Assembly: GCF_033949425.1 (NCBI RefSeq)
Contig: NZ_JAXAVX010000003.1
Location: 350,442 to 414,441, forward strand
DNA length: 64,000 nt
Source of the DNA: Patulibacter brassicae
GTDB lineage: Bacteria > Actinomycetota > Thermoleophilia > Solirubrobacterales > Solirubrobacteraceae
Reading direction: 5' to 3'
Part shown: one piece after another, positions 42,156 to 49,607 of the stretch
Layout: the number at the start of each line of letters is the position of its first letter
Position numbering within the stretch: the first letter of the stretch is position 1
Position numbers and translations under genes: made by a program
Notes under the pieces: generated by a model
What the model saw: the letters and a program-made list of their open reading frames with translations, nothing else
Told to the model about the DNA's origin: nothing
Database searches by the model: none

Positions 42156-43139
42156 GTGCTCACCGCAGCCCGCGCCGACCGGCTCGAGCGGCACCAGGTC
42201 CCGGTGTACCTGTGCGCGCTGGCGGTCGGCGCGCTCCTCGGGACGCTGGCCCCGGGGCTCGAGCGCGTGCTCGGCGCGGCGCTCTGGCCCGTCCTCGGCG
42301 CGCTGCTGCTCGTGACCTTCCTGCCGGTCCCGCTCACCGCGCTGCGGGACGCGCTCGCGGACCGGCGGTTCCTCGTCGCGGCGCTCGTCTCGAACTTCGT
42401 GCTCGTGCCGCCGCTCGCGTGGGGCCTGGCGCAGCTGGCGCCGGGCGGCACCGCCGTCGAGCTCGGCGTCCTGCTCGTGCTGCTCACGCCCTGCGTCGAC
42501 TACGTCATCGTCTTCACCCGCCTGGCCGGCGGCAGCCACCGACGGCTGCTGGCCGCGGCGCCGCTGCTCCTGCTCGCGCAGATGGCGCTGCTGCCGCTCT
42601 ACCTGTGGCTGTTCCTCGGCGGCGAGCTCTCCGCCGTCGTCGAGCCGGGCCCGTTCGTCGAGGCATTCCTGCTCCTCATCGTCGTGCCGCTCGCGCTCGC
42701 GGGGGCCACGCAGGCCTGGGCCGCGCGCTCCCGCCGCGGCGCGCGGGTCCGGAGCGGCGCCGAGCGCACGCCGGTGCTCCTCATGGCCGCCACGCTGCTC
42801 GTCGTCGTCGCGTCGCAGTGGCCCCGCGTGCAGGACGACCTCGACGCGGTCGCGGGCGTCGTCCCGCTGTACGTCGCGTTCCTCGTCGTCATGCTCGCTG
42901 TCGGCGCCGGCGTCGCGCGCCTGCTGCGGCTCGACGCCCCGGAGGCCCGGGCGCTCGTCCTCAGCGGAGCGACCCGGAACTCGCTCGTCGTGCTGCCGCT
43001 CGCGCTCGCGCTGCCCGACGGGTACGCGCTGACCGCCGCGGTGATCGTGACGCAGACCCTCGTCGAGGTCCTCGGGATGGTGGCCTGCGTCCGGCTCGTG
43101 CCGCGGCTCGTGCCGGCGCGACCGGGCCCGGTCAGCTGA
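42156..43139 (+). CDS. Bile acid:Na+ symporter / ACR3-type membrane transporter
   Basis: A 327-residue integral membrane protein with about nine to ten hydrophobic helices. LLTPCVDYVIVFTRLAGG (about residues 108-125) and SGATRNSLVVLPLALALP (near 270) are the paired motifs of the BASS/ACR3 fold; a Cys in the first motif is typical of arsenite exporters. Arsenical or organic-anion transport are both possible. GTG 42156 follows a -10-like TACCCT (42144-42149) by six bases, so the start is leaderless. It is divergent from the molybdenum enzyme and converges with an 8-base overlap on the next gene. Confidence 0.8.
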   Translation: MLTAARADRLERHQVPVYLCALAVGALLGTLAPGLERVLGAALWPVLGALLLVTFLPVPLTALRDALADRRFLVAALVSNFVLVPPLAWGLAQLAPGGTAVELGVLLVLLTPCVDYVIVFTRLAGGSHRRLLAAAPLLLLAQMALLPLYLWLFLGGELSAVVEPGPFVEAFLLLIVVPLALAGATQAWAARSRRGARVRSGAERTPVLLMAATLLVVVASQWPRVQDDLDAVAGVVPLYVAFLVVMLAVGAGVARLLRLDAPEARALVLSGATRNSLVVLPLALALPDGYALTAAVIVTQTLVEVLGMVACVRLVPRLVPARPGPVS

Positions 43140-43674
43140 CGGAGGGGGCCGGGCGGCCGTGGTGCTCGCTCAGCGTCGCCGCGAGCGCGAGCGCCCGCGG
43201 CAGCGTCAGGACGAGCCGCGAGACGACCTGGCCGTCGCGGCGGTGGGAGCGGCACTCGGCCTCGCTGAACCACGCCTCGCTCGGCAGGTCGTCGTCCAGG
43301 CCGGCGACCTCCGCGCGCACCACCACGAGCGCGAGGCGACCGTCGTCCGGATCCTCGAGGCACAGTCCGATCGGTCGCCCGCGCTCGTCCTGCCGGCTGC
43401 CCGGCGCCCACCACCGCTGGACGCCCGCGAACTGGATGCCGAGCTCCTCCCGGTACCGCGCGGCGCCGCGCAGGGCGCCGACGACCTCCGGCAGCGCGTC
43501 GACGTGCACCGTCGCGATCGAGCGATCGATCTCGACCTCGACCGCCGTCGGCGCGACGCGGACCGTCAGGCCCGGGAGCGGCTCGGCGACGACGACGGGA
43601 TCGTCGGCGGGCCCGCCGGTGACCGCGGGGGCCTCCGCCAGCGCGTCGACGGCCGCTGATCGGTAGTGATCCAT
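43132..43674 (-). CDS. DUF5994-like hypothetical protein
   Basis: A 180-residue soluble protein. The layout (VRVAPTAVEVEIDRSIATVHVDALPEVVGALRG, then RWWAPGSRQDERGRPIGLCLEDPDDGRLALVVV and GQVVSRLVLTLPRAL) suggests a small alpha/beta fold; I place it tentatively with DUF5994-type proteins. ATG 43674 lies six bases after a very good -10, GATAAT (43686-43681, minus), so it is leaderless. The 3' end overlaps the transporter stop by 8 bases. Function unknown. Confidence 0.6.
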   Translation of the reverse strand: MDHYRSAAVDALAEAPAVTGGPADDPVVVAEPLPGLTVRVAPTAVEVEIDRSIATVHVDALPEVVGALRGAARYREELGIQFAGVQRWWAPGSRQDERGRPIGLCLEDPDDGRLALVVVRAEVAGLDDDLPSEAWFSEAECRSHRRDGQVVSRLVLTLPRALALAATLSEHHGRPAPSVS

Positions 43675-43797
43675 GCGTCCATTATCAAGGACGGCGGACG
43701 GATGGACAGGGGGGCCGTCGCACGACGATCGGGCGTCGGCCGTGGCGAGACGCCACGCGCGGCCGCCGGCGCCGGGCGCCGGGCGCCGGATCGCGGC

Positions 43798-44265
43798 TCA
43801 GCCGCGCCGGCTCCAGGGCCAGCGGATCCGGTGGCGACCGAGGTTCCCGTGCGCGCGCTCGACGTAGGCGTCGTCGGAGAACGACACCTCGCTGATCCGG
43901 GGCCGCCCGGTCGCGTCGCAGTAGCCGATCGCCAGGTGCGACGCGACGCAGAGGTGGAAGTGCTGCAACCGGTCCAGCGCGCCGCGATCGTGGGTCACGT
44001 CCCCGAGCAGCTCGCCGAGCGCGCGCAGGAGGGCGGTCGTGGGCAGCTCGCTGGGATCCTGATGGCGCGCGGCGGAGGCGTCGAGGACCGCGCGCACCGC
44101 CGCCGCGGACGCCTCGGGCGAGCGCTCCCCGACGCGCAGCGGACCGCTCGCGGCCGCCTGCAGGACATGGGCCGCCGACAGGTGCAGGGAGCGGTCGGGC
44201 TCGGGCAGCTCCTCGGCCACGCGGGTGCTCGCGGTGATCGCCGCGCGGATCTCGGCCGATGCCAT
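43798..44265 (-). CDS. Hypothetical protein downstream of sigma copy 2
   Basis: A 155-residue protein that I do not recognise. The N-terminal half is helical and Ala-rich (ASAEIRAAITASTRVAEELPEP, HLSAAHVLQAAASG); the second half has HFHLCVASHLAIGYCDATGRPRISEVSFSDDAYVERAHGNLGRHRIRWPW. ATG 44265 was chosen because the upstream frame is low-complexity. It lies 127 bases after the sigma gene, with a terminator between. Bases 43687-43797 after it hold GGCGCC repeats and no gene. Confidence 0.5.
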   Translation of the reverse strand: MASAEIRAAITASTRVAEELPEPDRSLHLSAAHVLQAAASGPLRVGERSPEASAAAVRAVLDASAARHQDPSELPTTALLRALGELLGDVTHDRGALDRLQHFHLCVASHLAIGYCDATGRPRISEVSFSDDAYVERAHGNLGRHRIRWPWSRRG

Positions 44266-44356
44266 CGCGCCACGATCCCACGTCGGACCGGGGAGCGGCG
44301 CAGCGCCACCCGGCCCGGCGCCTCCCCTGGGAGGGCCGGACCGGACGACGGCGACG

Positions 44357-44380
44357 CGGCGCGTGGGCGTCCACGCGCCG
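44357..44380 (-). terminator. Stem-loop after sigma copy 2
   Basis: A 10-bp perfect stem (CGGCGCGTGG and its complement) with a GCGT loop, starting 12 bases past the stop of the sigma gene. No T-run follows. Confidence 0.6.
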
Positions 44381-44392
44381 GGCGACGCGACG

Positions 44393-45151
44393 TCAGCCCG
44401 CCACGAGCGCCTCGCGCTCGGGCCGCGCCGCACGGGCCGCGAGCTTGTCCAGCGCCTGGCGGAGGAGCCGCGAGACCTGCATCTGGGAGACGCCGATCCG
44501 CTCGGCGATCTCCCGCTGGTACATGTCGCGGTGGAAGCGCATGAAGAGGATCCGCCGCTCGCGGGGCGTGAGCGTCGCGAGCGCGTCGCGGACGAGCAGC
44601 TGGTCCTCGACGGTGTCGAAGCCCGGCTCCTCCTGCCCGAGGGTCTCGAGCATGATGCGCGCCTCGCCGGCCTCGCCCTCGAGCGACCGCGAGCGGTACG
44701 CGGCGCCCGCCCGGACCGCGTCCTGGACCTCCTCGACGGTCACCTCGAGCAGCCGCGCGAGCTCCTCGTCGGTCGCGGGGCGGCCCCGCTCGTGCTCGAA
44801 CCGCTCGCGGGTGCGGTGCACGCGGGCGTCGAGCTCCTTCATCGCCCGCGGCACGTGCACCGCCCAGCAGCTGTCGCGGAAGTGCCGCTTGATCTCGCCC
44901 GTGATGTTCGGCACGGCGAACGTCGAGAACGTCACGCCGCTCTCGAGGTCGAAGCGCTCGATCGCCTTGACGAGCCCGACGCAGCCCGCCTGGACGAGGT
45001 CCTCGAGCTGCTCGCCGCGTCGCTCGTACCGCCGGGCGCACGAGCGCACCAGCGGCATCGCACGGCGCACGAGCTCGTCGCGCGCCGCCTCGTCGCCCTG
45101 CTCCTGATACCGGCGCAGCAGCGCCAGGTCGACCTTCTTGTGATCGGACAC
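44393..45151 (-). CDS. SigB/SigF-type RNA polymerase sigma factor (copy 2)
   Basis: A 252-residue paralogue of the sigma factor at 36421. Regions 2 to 4 align without gaps (LVQAGCVGLVKAIERFDLESGVTFSTFAVPNITGEIKRHFRD; LTPRERRILFMRFHRDMYQREIAERIGVSQMQVSRLLRQ), and differences are mostly in the linker. GTG 45151 has AGGAGGA before it. An in-frame ATG at 45271 would add 40 residues including the conserved leader-encoded peptide, so a longer form cannot be excluded. It is likely a stress sigma factor that makes its own SigB-type promoter active (see 45390-45414). Confidence 0.92.
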   Translation of the reverse strand: MSDHKKVDLALLRRYQEQGDEAARDELVRRAMPLVRSCARRYERRGEQLEDLVQAGCVGLVKAIERFDLESGVTFSTFAVPNITGEIKRHFRDSCWAVHVPRAMKELDARVHRTRERFEHERGRPATDEELARLLEVTVEEVQDAVRAGAAYRSRSLEGEAGEARIMLETLGQEEPGFDTVEDQLLVRDALATLTPRERRILFMRFHRDMYQREIAERIGVSQMQVSRLLRQALDKLAARAARPEREALVAG

Positions 45152-45245
45152 CGGGGGGTCCTCCTGTTCGGGAAACGCGAACCGGGAGCCCCATCGACCG
45201 AAGCGGGGGGAACGCAACGATCCGAGGGGCGAACCACCTCTATGC
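45152..45245 (-). promoter_or_regulatory. Conserved leader of sigma copy 2
   Basis: This stretch is the counterpart of 37186-37290. The 5-bp hairpin before the ribosome site is kept (GTTCG 45166-45170, CGAAC 45178-45182) although its loop sequence and length differ (7 versus 9 bases). Upstream core bases 45185-45240 are nearly identical in both. Read in one frame the core encodes the same 20-residue peptide in both copies. Confidence 0.55.
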
Positions 45246-45389
45246 CTGCCGTCGGCGTCCGGGACGGACATGGCGGTCGCGCCCAGCGCGAGGGCCCGCT
45301 GCGCGAGCCGTGCGCCCTGCGTCGACCTGTAGGCCGCCGACGACGAACGACGATCGACGCGGTCCCCCACGTCGGCCGTCGCGCCCACA

Positions 45390-45414
45390 GTACCCCTTCC
45401 CGGAGAGCGCAAAC
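45390..45414 (-). promoter_or_regulatory. SigB-type promoter of sigma copy 2
   Basis: On the minus strand GTTT (45414-45411) and GGGTAC (45395-45390) are separated by exactly 15 bases, matching the GNNT-N14-16-GGGTAY consensus recognised by SigB/SigF-type factors. Transcription from here would carry a leader of about 230 bases and suggests autoregulation. Between 45246 and 45389 I see no gene. Confidence 0.55.
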
Positions 45415-45548
45415 GCACGGTCGCGAAGCGGCTCGATCGACGCGACGCTGCGCGCCCGGCCGGTCGTGCGCGGGGCGAGCCCGGGCGCCCTCCCGCCGGG
45501 GGGACGGGCCGCGGCGACCACGCGCCCGCGGCGGATCGAGCAAGCTCC

Positions 45549-45586
45549 TTGCCAAAGTCGACGATGAGACGATAGCGTCTCCTCGT
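45549..45586 (+). promoter_or_regulatory. TetR-type operator and promoter of the P450 cassette
   Basis: ACGAtGAGACG-ATAG-CGTCTCcTCGT (45561-45586) is an inverted repeat with 10 of 11 arm pairs matching. A -35-like TTGCCA (45549-45554) precedes it and a -10-like ATAGCG (45572-45577) lies at its centre, so a bound repressor would cover the promoter. It sits 36 bases before the tetR ATG. Confidence 0.6.
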
Positions 45587-45622
45587 ATCACCAGCGCCCC
45601 GCGACGAGCGAGTCGAGACCCG

Positions 45623-46258
45623 ATGCCTGCACCACCCCCCACCGAGCCCGCCGACGCACCGCCGCTGTCGGCGGCAGAGCTCCTCGCCGCGTCGCCCGCC
45701 GAGGGCGACCTCGAGGCGCTCCTCGACGTCGCGACCGCCGAGTTCGCGCGCTACGGGGTGGCGCGGACCTCGCTCACCGACATCGCCCGGCGGGCCGGCG
45801 TCTCGCGTCCGACCGCCTACCGTCGCCTCGGCAGCAAGGACCTGCTGCTGCGACGGATCCTCGTCCGGGAGATGCGGCGGTTCTTCACGTCGCTCGCCGC
45901 GGCGCTCGAGGGGGTCGACGATCCGGTCGACCGCGCCGTGGAGGCGTTCGCCGTCGGGGTGCGGACCGCGTGGGAGCACCCGCTCGCCTCGCACCTGCTG
46001 GCCGAGGAGCCGGGGGCGCTCGTCCCCCACCTCGCCGACCGCGGCGCGCCGTGGATCGCCGCCGCCCGTGCCGCGCTGGCGGCCGTCCTGGGCCCCGGCG
46101 ACGGGACCGACGCGCTGGCCCATCGGCGCGCCGAGGTCGTCGTGCGGCTCAGCACGTCGTTCTTCCTCACCCGCGAGAGCGCGCTGCTGGCGCCCGGCCC
46201 CGACGGGCTGCGCGCGCTCGCCGACACCGTCGTCCGCGCCGCCGTGGAGGCCGCATGA
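45623..46258 (+). CDS. TetR family transcriptional regulator
   Basis: A 211-residue regulator. After a Pro-rich lead of about 28 residues comes the HTH (about 30-75: LLDVATAEFARYGVARTSLTDIARRAGVSRPTAYRRLGSKDLLLRRIL). Helical ligand-binding domain to the end. It is first in a three-gene operon; its TGA overlaps the ATG of the membrane protein. It likely represses itself, the membrane protein and the P450 through the repeat at 45561-45586. Confidence 0.88.
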   Translation: MPAPPPTEPADAPPLSAAELLAASPAEGDLEALLDVATAEFARYGVARTSLTDIARRAGVSRPTAYRRLGSKDLLLRRILVREMRRFFTSLAAALEGVDDPVDRAVEAFAVGVRTAWEHPLASHLLAEEPGALVPHLADRGAPWIAAARAALAAVLGPGDGTDALAHRRAEVVVRLSTSFFLTRESALLAPGPDGLRALADTVVRAAVEAA

Positions 46259-47079
46259 TGCCCGGGCAGTCGGGGTTCCTGACGCCGGCCGGCCCGCTGA
46301 CGGGCGCCGATCCGACCGTCTTCTGGATCTTCGCGGGCGCGACGTTCCTCATGGTCGCCTGCTCGGTCGCCCTCGCGCTGCGGGACGCCGTCCGGCTGCG
46401 CACCGCGCTGCCCGTGGTGCTGCTCGTCAGCGCGACGGCGTGGCTCCCGAACGAGCCGTTCATCGACGCGATCCTCGGCTTCCAATACGCCGCCGACGCG
46501 CCGGGCGAGCTCTACACGCTCGCCGGCCGCGTGATCCCGGTCAGCGCGCTGGGGATCGGGGCGATGTTCTCGATCTTCACCTGGTACCTGCACCGGCAGA
46601 TCGTCGGCGGCGCGTCGTTCGGGCGGATCGTCGCGATCGCGGTCGTCGCCGGCGTCATCGACTGGCCGCTGGAGATCATGGCCATCCAGGCGAACGTCTT
46701 CGAGTACTACGGCGACAACCCCACGCGGGTCTTCGGCCTGCCGTTCACGAGCATGGTCCAGAACGCGTTCCTCTACGTGTTCATGGCGTCGATCGTGACG
46801 CTCGCCGCGCCGTACCTCCGCGGCTGGCGGTCGCTGCTCTTCCTGCCGGTGATCCCCGGCTGCTACTACGCCGTGGCGCTGCTCTGCACCTGGCCGGCGT
46901 ACCTCGCCCTGCACGGCGGCATGGCGACCGCGCCGTTCCTCGCGCTCGGGGTCCTGGCCGCCGCGATGAACGCCGCCTTCCCGCTGGCGCTGCTGCGCCT
47001 CGCGTTCGACGTGCGGACGCGCAGCGACGCCGACGCCCGCTCCCCGGCCCCCGACCCGCACGCACCGGTCGCCGCCTGA
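46255..47079 (+). CDS. Polytopic membrane protein with YYGDNPTR motif (P450 partner, copy 1)
   Basis: A 274-residue protein with about seven hydrophobic helices. I do not recognise a named family, but it shares with the protein at 54418-55317 the motif YYGDNPTR(V/I)(F/L)G(L/I)P followed by VQN, and an EP motif in the second helix (NEPFID versus IEPLGD). Both lie next to a P450 gene. It may hold or present a hydrophobic substrate, or transport it (inference). ATG 46255 overlaps the tetR stop; ATG 46258 is also possible. The C-terminus is a short polar tail. Confidence 0.65.
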   Translation: MMPGQSGFLTPAGPLTGADPTVFWIFAGATFLMVACSVALALRDAVRLRTALPVVLLVSATAWLPNEPFIDAILGFQYAADAPGELYTLAGRVIPVSALGIGAMFSIFTWYLHRQIVGGASFGRIVAIAVVAGVIDWPLEIMAIQANVFEYYGDNPTRVFGLPFTSMVQNAFLYVFMASIVTLAAPYLRGWRSLLFLPVIPGCYYAVALLCTWPAYLALHGGMATAPFLALGVLAAAMNAAFPLALLRLAFDVRTRSDADARSPAPDPHAPVAA

Positions 47080-47103
47080 GCGGCCCGGTCGACGGAGGAC
47101 CCC

Positions 47104-48534
47104 ATGCACCCCACCGCCACCGCGGCCCGCTGCCCCGTCGACCACGGCGGCGGCTCGTCGCGCCCCTCGGCCGCCACGCCGCCGCCGGGACCTCGAGGAC
47201 TGCCGCTCGTCGGCGCGCTGCCGCTGCTCGTGCGCGACATCTACCGCGCACCCGAGCGGCTGCGAGCGCGCTACGGCGACGTCGTCCGGGTCCCGGTGCC
47301 CGGCACGGCCGAGCTCGTCCTCGTCTCCGACCCCGACCTCGTCGTCGAGGTCTTCAACCGCCGGGCGACCGACTACGGCAAGGGCGAGATGAACTACGCC
47401 CTCTTCAGCAGCGAGCACCACCTGCCGCTGCCGGTCTCCGACGGCGAGCCGTGGAAGCGGATGCGGCGACTCCTGAGCCCGAAGTTCGGCGCGAAGCAGC
47501 TCGAGACGGTGGCGCCGCTCGTCCGCGACGCGATCACCGAGCGGATCGACCGCTGGGACGCGCACGTCGGCACCGGGCGGCCGGTCGACCTCGACGGGCC
47601 GTGGAGCGACGTCACGATGTCGGTGCTGCTGCGCTCGATGTTCACGACCCGGCTTGACGAGCGCACGATCGACGAGGCCGTGGTCGCGTTCCGGACGTTC
47701 GCCTACTACGCGGCGGTCAAGATGATCGCCACGAACGCGCCCGCGGGCCTCCCGCTGCCCTACCGGCGGCGGGGCGAGCGGGCCATCCGCTGGATCCACG
47801 ACTTCCTCGACCGGATGGTGCGCGAGCGTCGCCGCGATCCCCTGCCGGAGGGCGGCTCCGACATCCTGCAGATGCTGCTGGAGATCCGGGACGAGGACGG
47901 CGCGGCGATGACCGACGAGGAGCTGCGCAGCGAGCTCTTCGGGATCGTCTTCGGCGGCTTCGAGACGACGGCCTCCGCGCTCTCGTGGACGACGGCGATG
48001 GTCGACCTGCACCCCGACGTCGCCGCGACGCTCGACGCCGAGATCGACGCGCTGGGCGACGCGCCGCTGACCGCGGAGCACCTCGACCGCCTGCCGTACC
48101 TCCACGCGGTCTTCGACGAGGCGCAGCGGCTGCAGGGCGGCCCGATGTTCAGCCGCACGCCGCTGCAGGACACCGAGCTGGGCGGGTACCGGATCCCCGC
48201 CGGATCGATCGTCTGGATCTCGCCCTACGCCCTGCACCGCGACCCGCGGCACTGGCGCGACCCGGAGCGGTTCGACCCGCGCCGCTTCGCCCGCGACGAG
48301 ATCCACAAGGGCGCCTTCATCCCGTTCGGGCTCGGTCCCCGCAAGTGCATGGGCATGCGCCTGGCGTACATGGAGGCGGCCTTCGCCATCGTGACCGCGC
48401 GGCGCCGCTACCGCTTCCGCCTCGCGCCGGGGTTCGTGCCCCGGCACCAGTTCCACATCTCGACCGGGATGAAGGGCGGCTGCCCCGTGACGCTGCACCC
48501 GCGGCACGCGCCCGGGGTCGGGCCGACCGCCTAG
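47104..48534 (+). CDS. Cytochrome P450 (copy 1)
   Basis: A 476-residue soluble class-I-like P450. Heme loop FGLGPRKCMG with Cys at about residue 415, I-helix GGFETTA, and the K-helix charge pair as EAQRLQ (E-x-x-R). A Pro-rich hinge lies at about 25-35 and no N-terminal membrane anchor is present. P450s hydroxylate using electrons from ferredoxin; none is encoded nearby. A GGAGGA site is six bases before ATG 47104. It is third in the TetR cassette and converges on the MpaB gene. Confidence 0.93.
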   Translation: MHPTATAARCPVDHGGGSSRPSAATPPPGPRGLPLVGALPLLVRDIYRAPERLRARYGDVVRVPVPGTAELVLVSDPDLVVEVFNRRATDYGKGEMNYALFSSEHHLPLPVSDGEPWKRMRRLLSPKFGAKQLETVAPLVRDAITERIDRWDAHVGTGRPVDLDGPWSDVTMSVLLRSMFTTRLDERTIDEAVVAFRTFAYYAAVKMIATNAPAGLPLPYRRRGERAIRWIHDFLDRMVRERRRDPLPEGGSDILQMLLEIRDEDGAAMTDEELRSELFGIVFGGFETTASALSWTTAMVDLHPDVAATLDAEIDALGDAPLTAEHLDRLPYLHAVFDEAQRLQGGPMFSRTPLQDTELGGYRIPAGSIVWISPYALHRDPRHWRDPERFDPRRFARDEIHKGAFIPFGLGPRKCMGMRLAYMEAAFAIVTARRRYRFRLAPGFVPRHQFHISTGMKGGCPVTLHPRHAPGVGPTA

Positions 48535-48547
48535 CGCGCGCCCGTCG

Positions 48548-48576
48548 CGGCGGGCCCGACCCGGCCGGGCCCGCCG
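48548..48576. terminator. Bidirectional stem-loop between P450 and MpaB genes
   Basis: Perfect 11-base arms (CGGCGGGCCCG at 48548-48558 and complement at 48566-48576) enclose a 7-base loop, between the convergent ends of the two oxidative cassettes. A G-run element follows at 48588-48606. Confidence 0.55.
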
Positions 48577-48587
48577 GGGCGCGTTGC

Positions 48588-48606
48588 GGGGCGGGGCGGG
48601 GCGGGG
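48588..48606 (+). other. Potential G-quadruplex, four GGGG runs
   Basis: Four runs of four G are each separated by one C (GGGGC repeated), which fits the most stable class of G-quadruplex sequences. It lies 5 bases from the MpaB stop codon, between converging transcripts. On the minus-strand transcript it reads as C-runs, and on the plus-strand transcript as G-runs. Confidence 0.5.
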
Positions 48607-48611
48607 CGCCG

Positions 48612-49607
48612 TCAGTCCGCCAGGACCTCGGGACGCCAGTTGGCGACCAGGTCGTCGATCGGCGCCACGAACGCCGACGGGTCCGGGCACGCGAACGTCC
48701 GCGCGGCCCGTTCGTGGCCGCCGGCCCGGTGCTCCGCGTCGCGGGCCCGGCGGACGATCGCGGCCACGTCGGCCTTCATGAACCGCTCCCACGCCGCGAC
48801 GCCCCGCGGGCTGCCGAGCCCGGCCGCCAGGAGCCGGGCCGAGGCGCGGACGGCGCGGGGCGAGCGCAGCTCCGGTCTGCGCGGGAGCGAGAGCAGCTCG
48901 CGGTCGGCCGGGTCCATCGTCAGCAGCGCGACGTCGGTCAGGCCCCGGATCGCCCGACCGACGAGGAGCCGCCGGAGCGGCGGCAGCTCGCCGATCACCG
49001 ACCCCGCCGGGTACTCGCCCATCGTGAACGGCCGCAGGATCTCCCGCGCCTGGTCGCCCGCCGCCCATCGCCTGCGCGCGACCGCGATGTACCGCTGCAG
49101 CTGCGCGGCGGTCGCGGGCAGGTGCTCGGGCGGGACGCCGAGCAACGCACCGGCGACGCGCTGCTCGGCGACGAACCCGTCCCGCTCGGCGTCGGCGAGG
49201 GGCCCGACGAGCAGCTCGTACGACGCGATCCAGGAGTCCGTCAGCAGCGCCTGGGTGAGCGAGAGCTCGTACTGCGAATGCGCCTGGTAGGGCGCGCCGG
49301 AGACCGGCTCGATCCCGACGACCCGCACGTGGTTGCGCCGGACGAATCCCGCGACGCGCTCGGCCTCCGCCGGCGTCCCGTAGACCGTCGAGTACGCATA
49401 GCGGGCGATCGTCCGGTACCGCGCGACGGGGTCCTGATGGACGCGGTCGTGGTCGACGGCCGCCGCCGCGAACGGCGGGTGCAGCGTCAGGAGCAGGCCC
49501 TCGCGCAGCAGCGCGACGACGAACACCGCCGGGTTGCGCAGGACCTTCCAGCTCACCGCCCCGGGCCCGAGCGCCCAGGTCGCGGCCGACCGCGGCGAGC
49601 TGCTCAT
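48612..49607 (-). CDS. Oxygenase MpaB family protein (DUF2236)
   Basis: A 331-residue protein of the MpaB/latex-clearing-protein-like DUF2236 family. Typical features are the early LGPGAVSWKVLRNPAVFVVALLREGLLLTLHPPFAAAAVDHD block, RTIARYAYSTVYGTPAEAER and the His-containing VVGIEPVSGAPYQAHSQYELSLTQALLTDSWIASYE. Characterised relatives are oxygenases acting on hydrophobic polymers or prenyl chains. Helical, no signal peptide. It is the last gene of the minus-strand cassette and overlaps the molybdenum enzyme gene (49604-49607). Confidence 0.85.
   Translation of the reverse strand: MSSSPRSAATWALGPGAVSWKVLRNPAVFVVALLREGLLLTLHPPFAAAAVDHDRVHQDPVARYRTIARYAYSTVYGTPAEAERVAGFVRRNHVRVVGIEPVSGAPYQAHSQYELSLTQALLTDSWIASYELLVGPLADAERDGFVAEQRVAGALLGVPPEHLPATAAQLQRYIAVARRRWAAGDQAREILRPFTMGEYPAGSVIGELPPLRRLLVGRAIRGLTDVALLTMDPADRELLSLPRRPELRSPRAVRASARLLAAGLGSPRGVAAWERFMKADVAAIVRRARDAEHRAGGHERAARTFACPDPSAFVAPIDDLVANWRPEVLAD

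Noticed and set aside
37847..43666. A 1939-codon plus-strand frame
   Set aside because: It lies antisense to the molybdenum enzyme and out of frame with the peptidase; low-complexity composition and no recognisable domain.
43750..43800. GGCGCC-rich repeats after the small unknown gene as an origin or iteron array
   Set aside because: Only three short imperfect copies, no AT-rich region and no initiator gene nearby.
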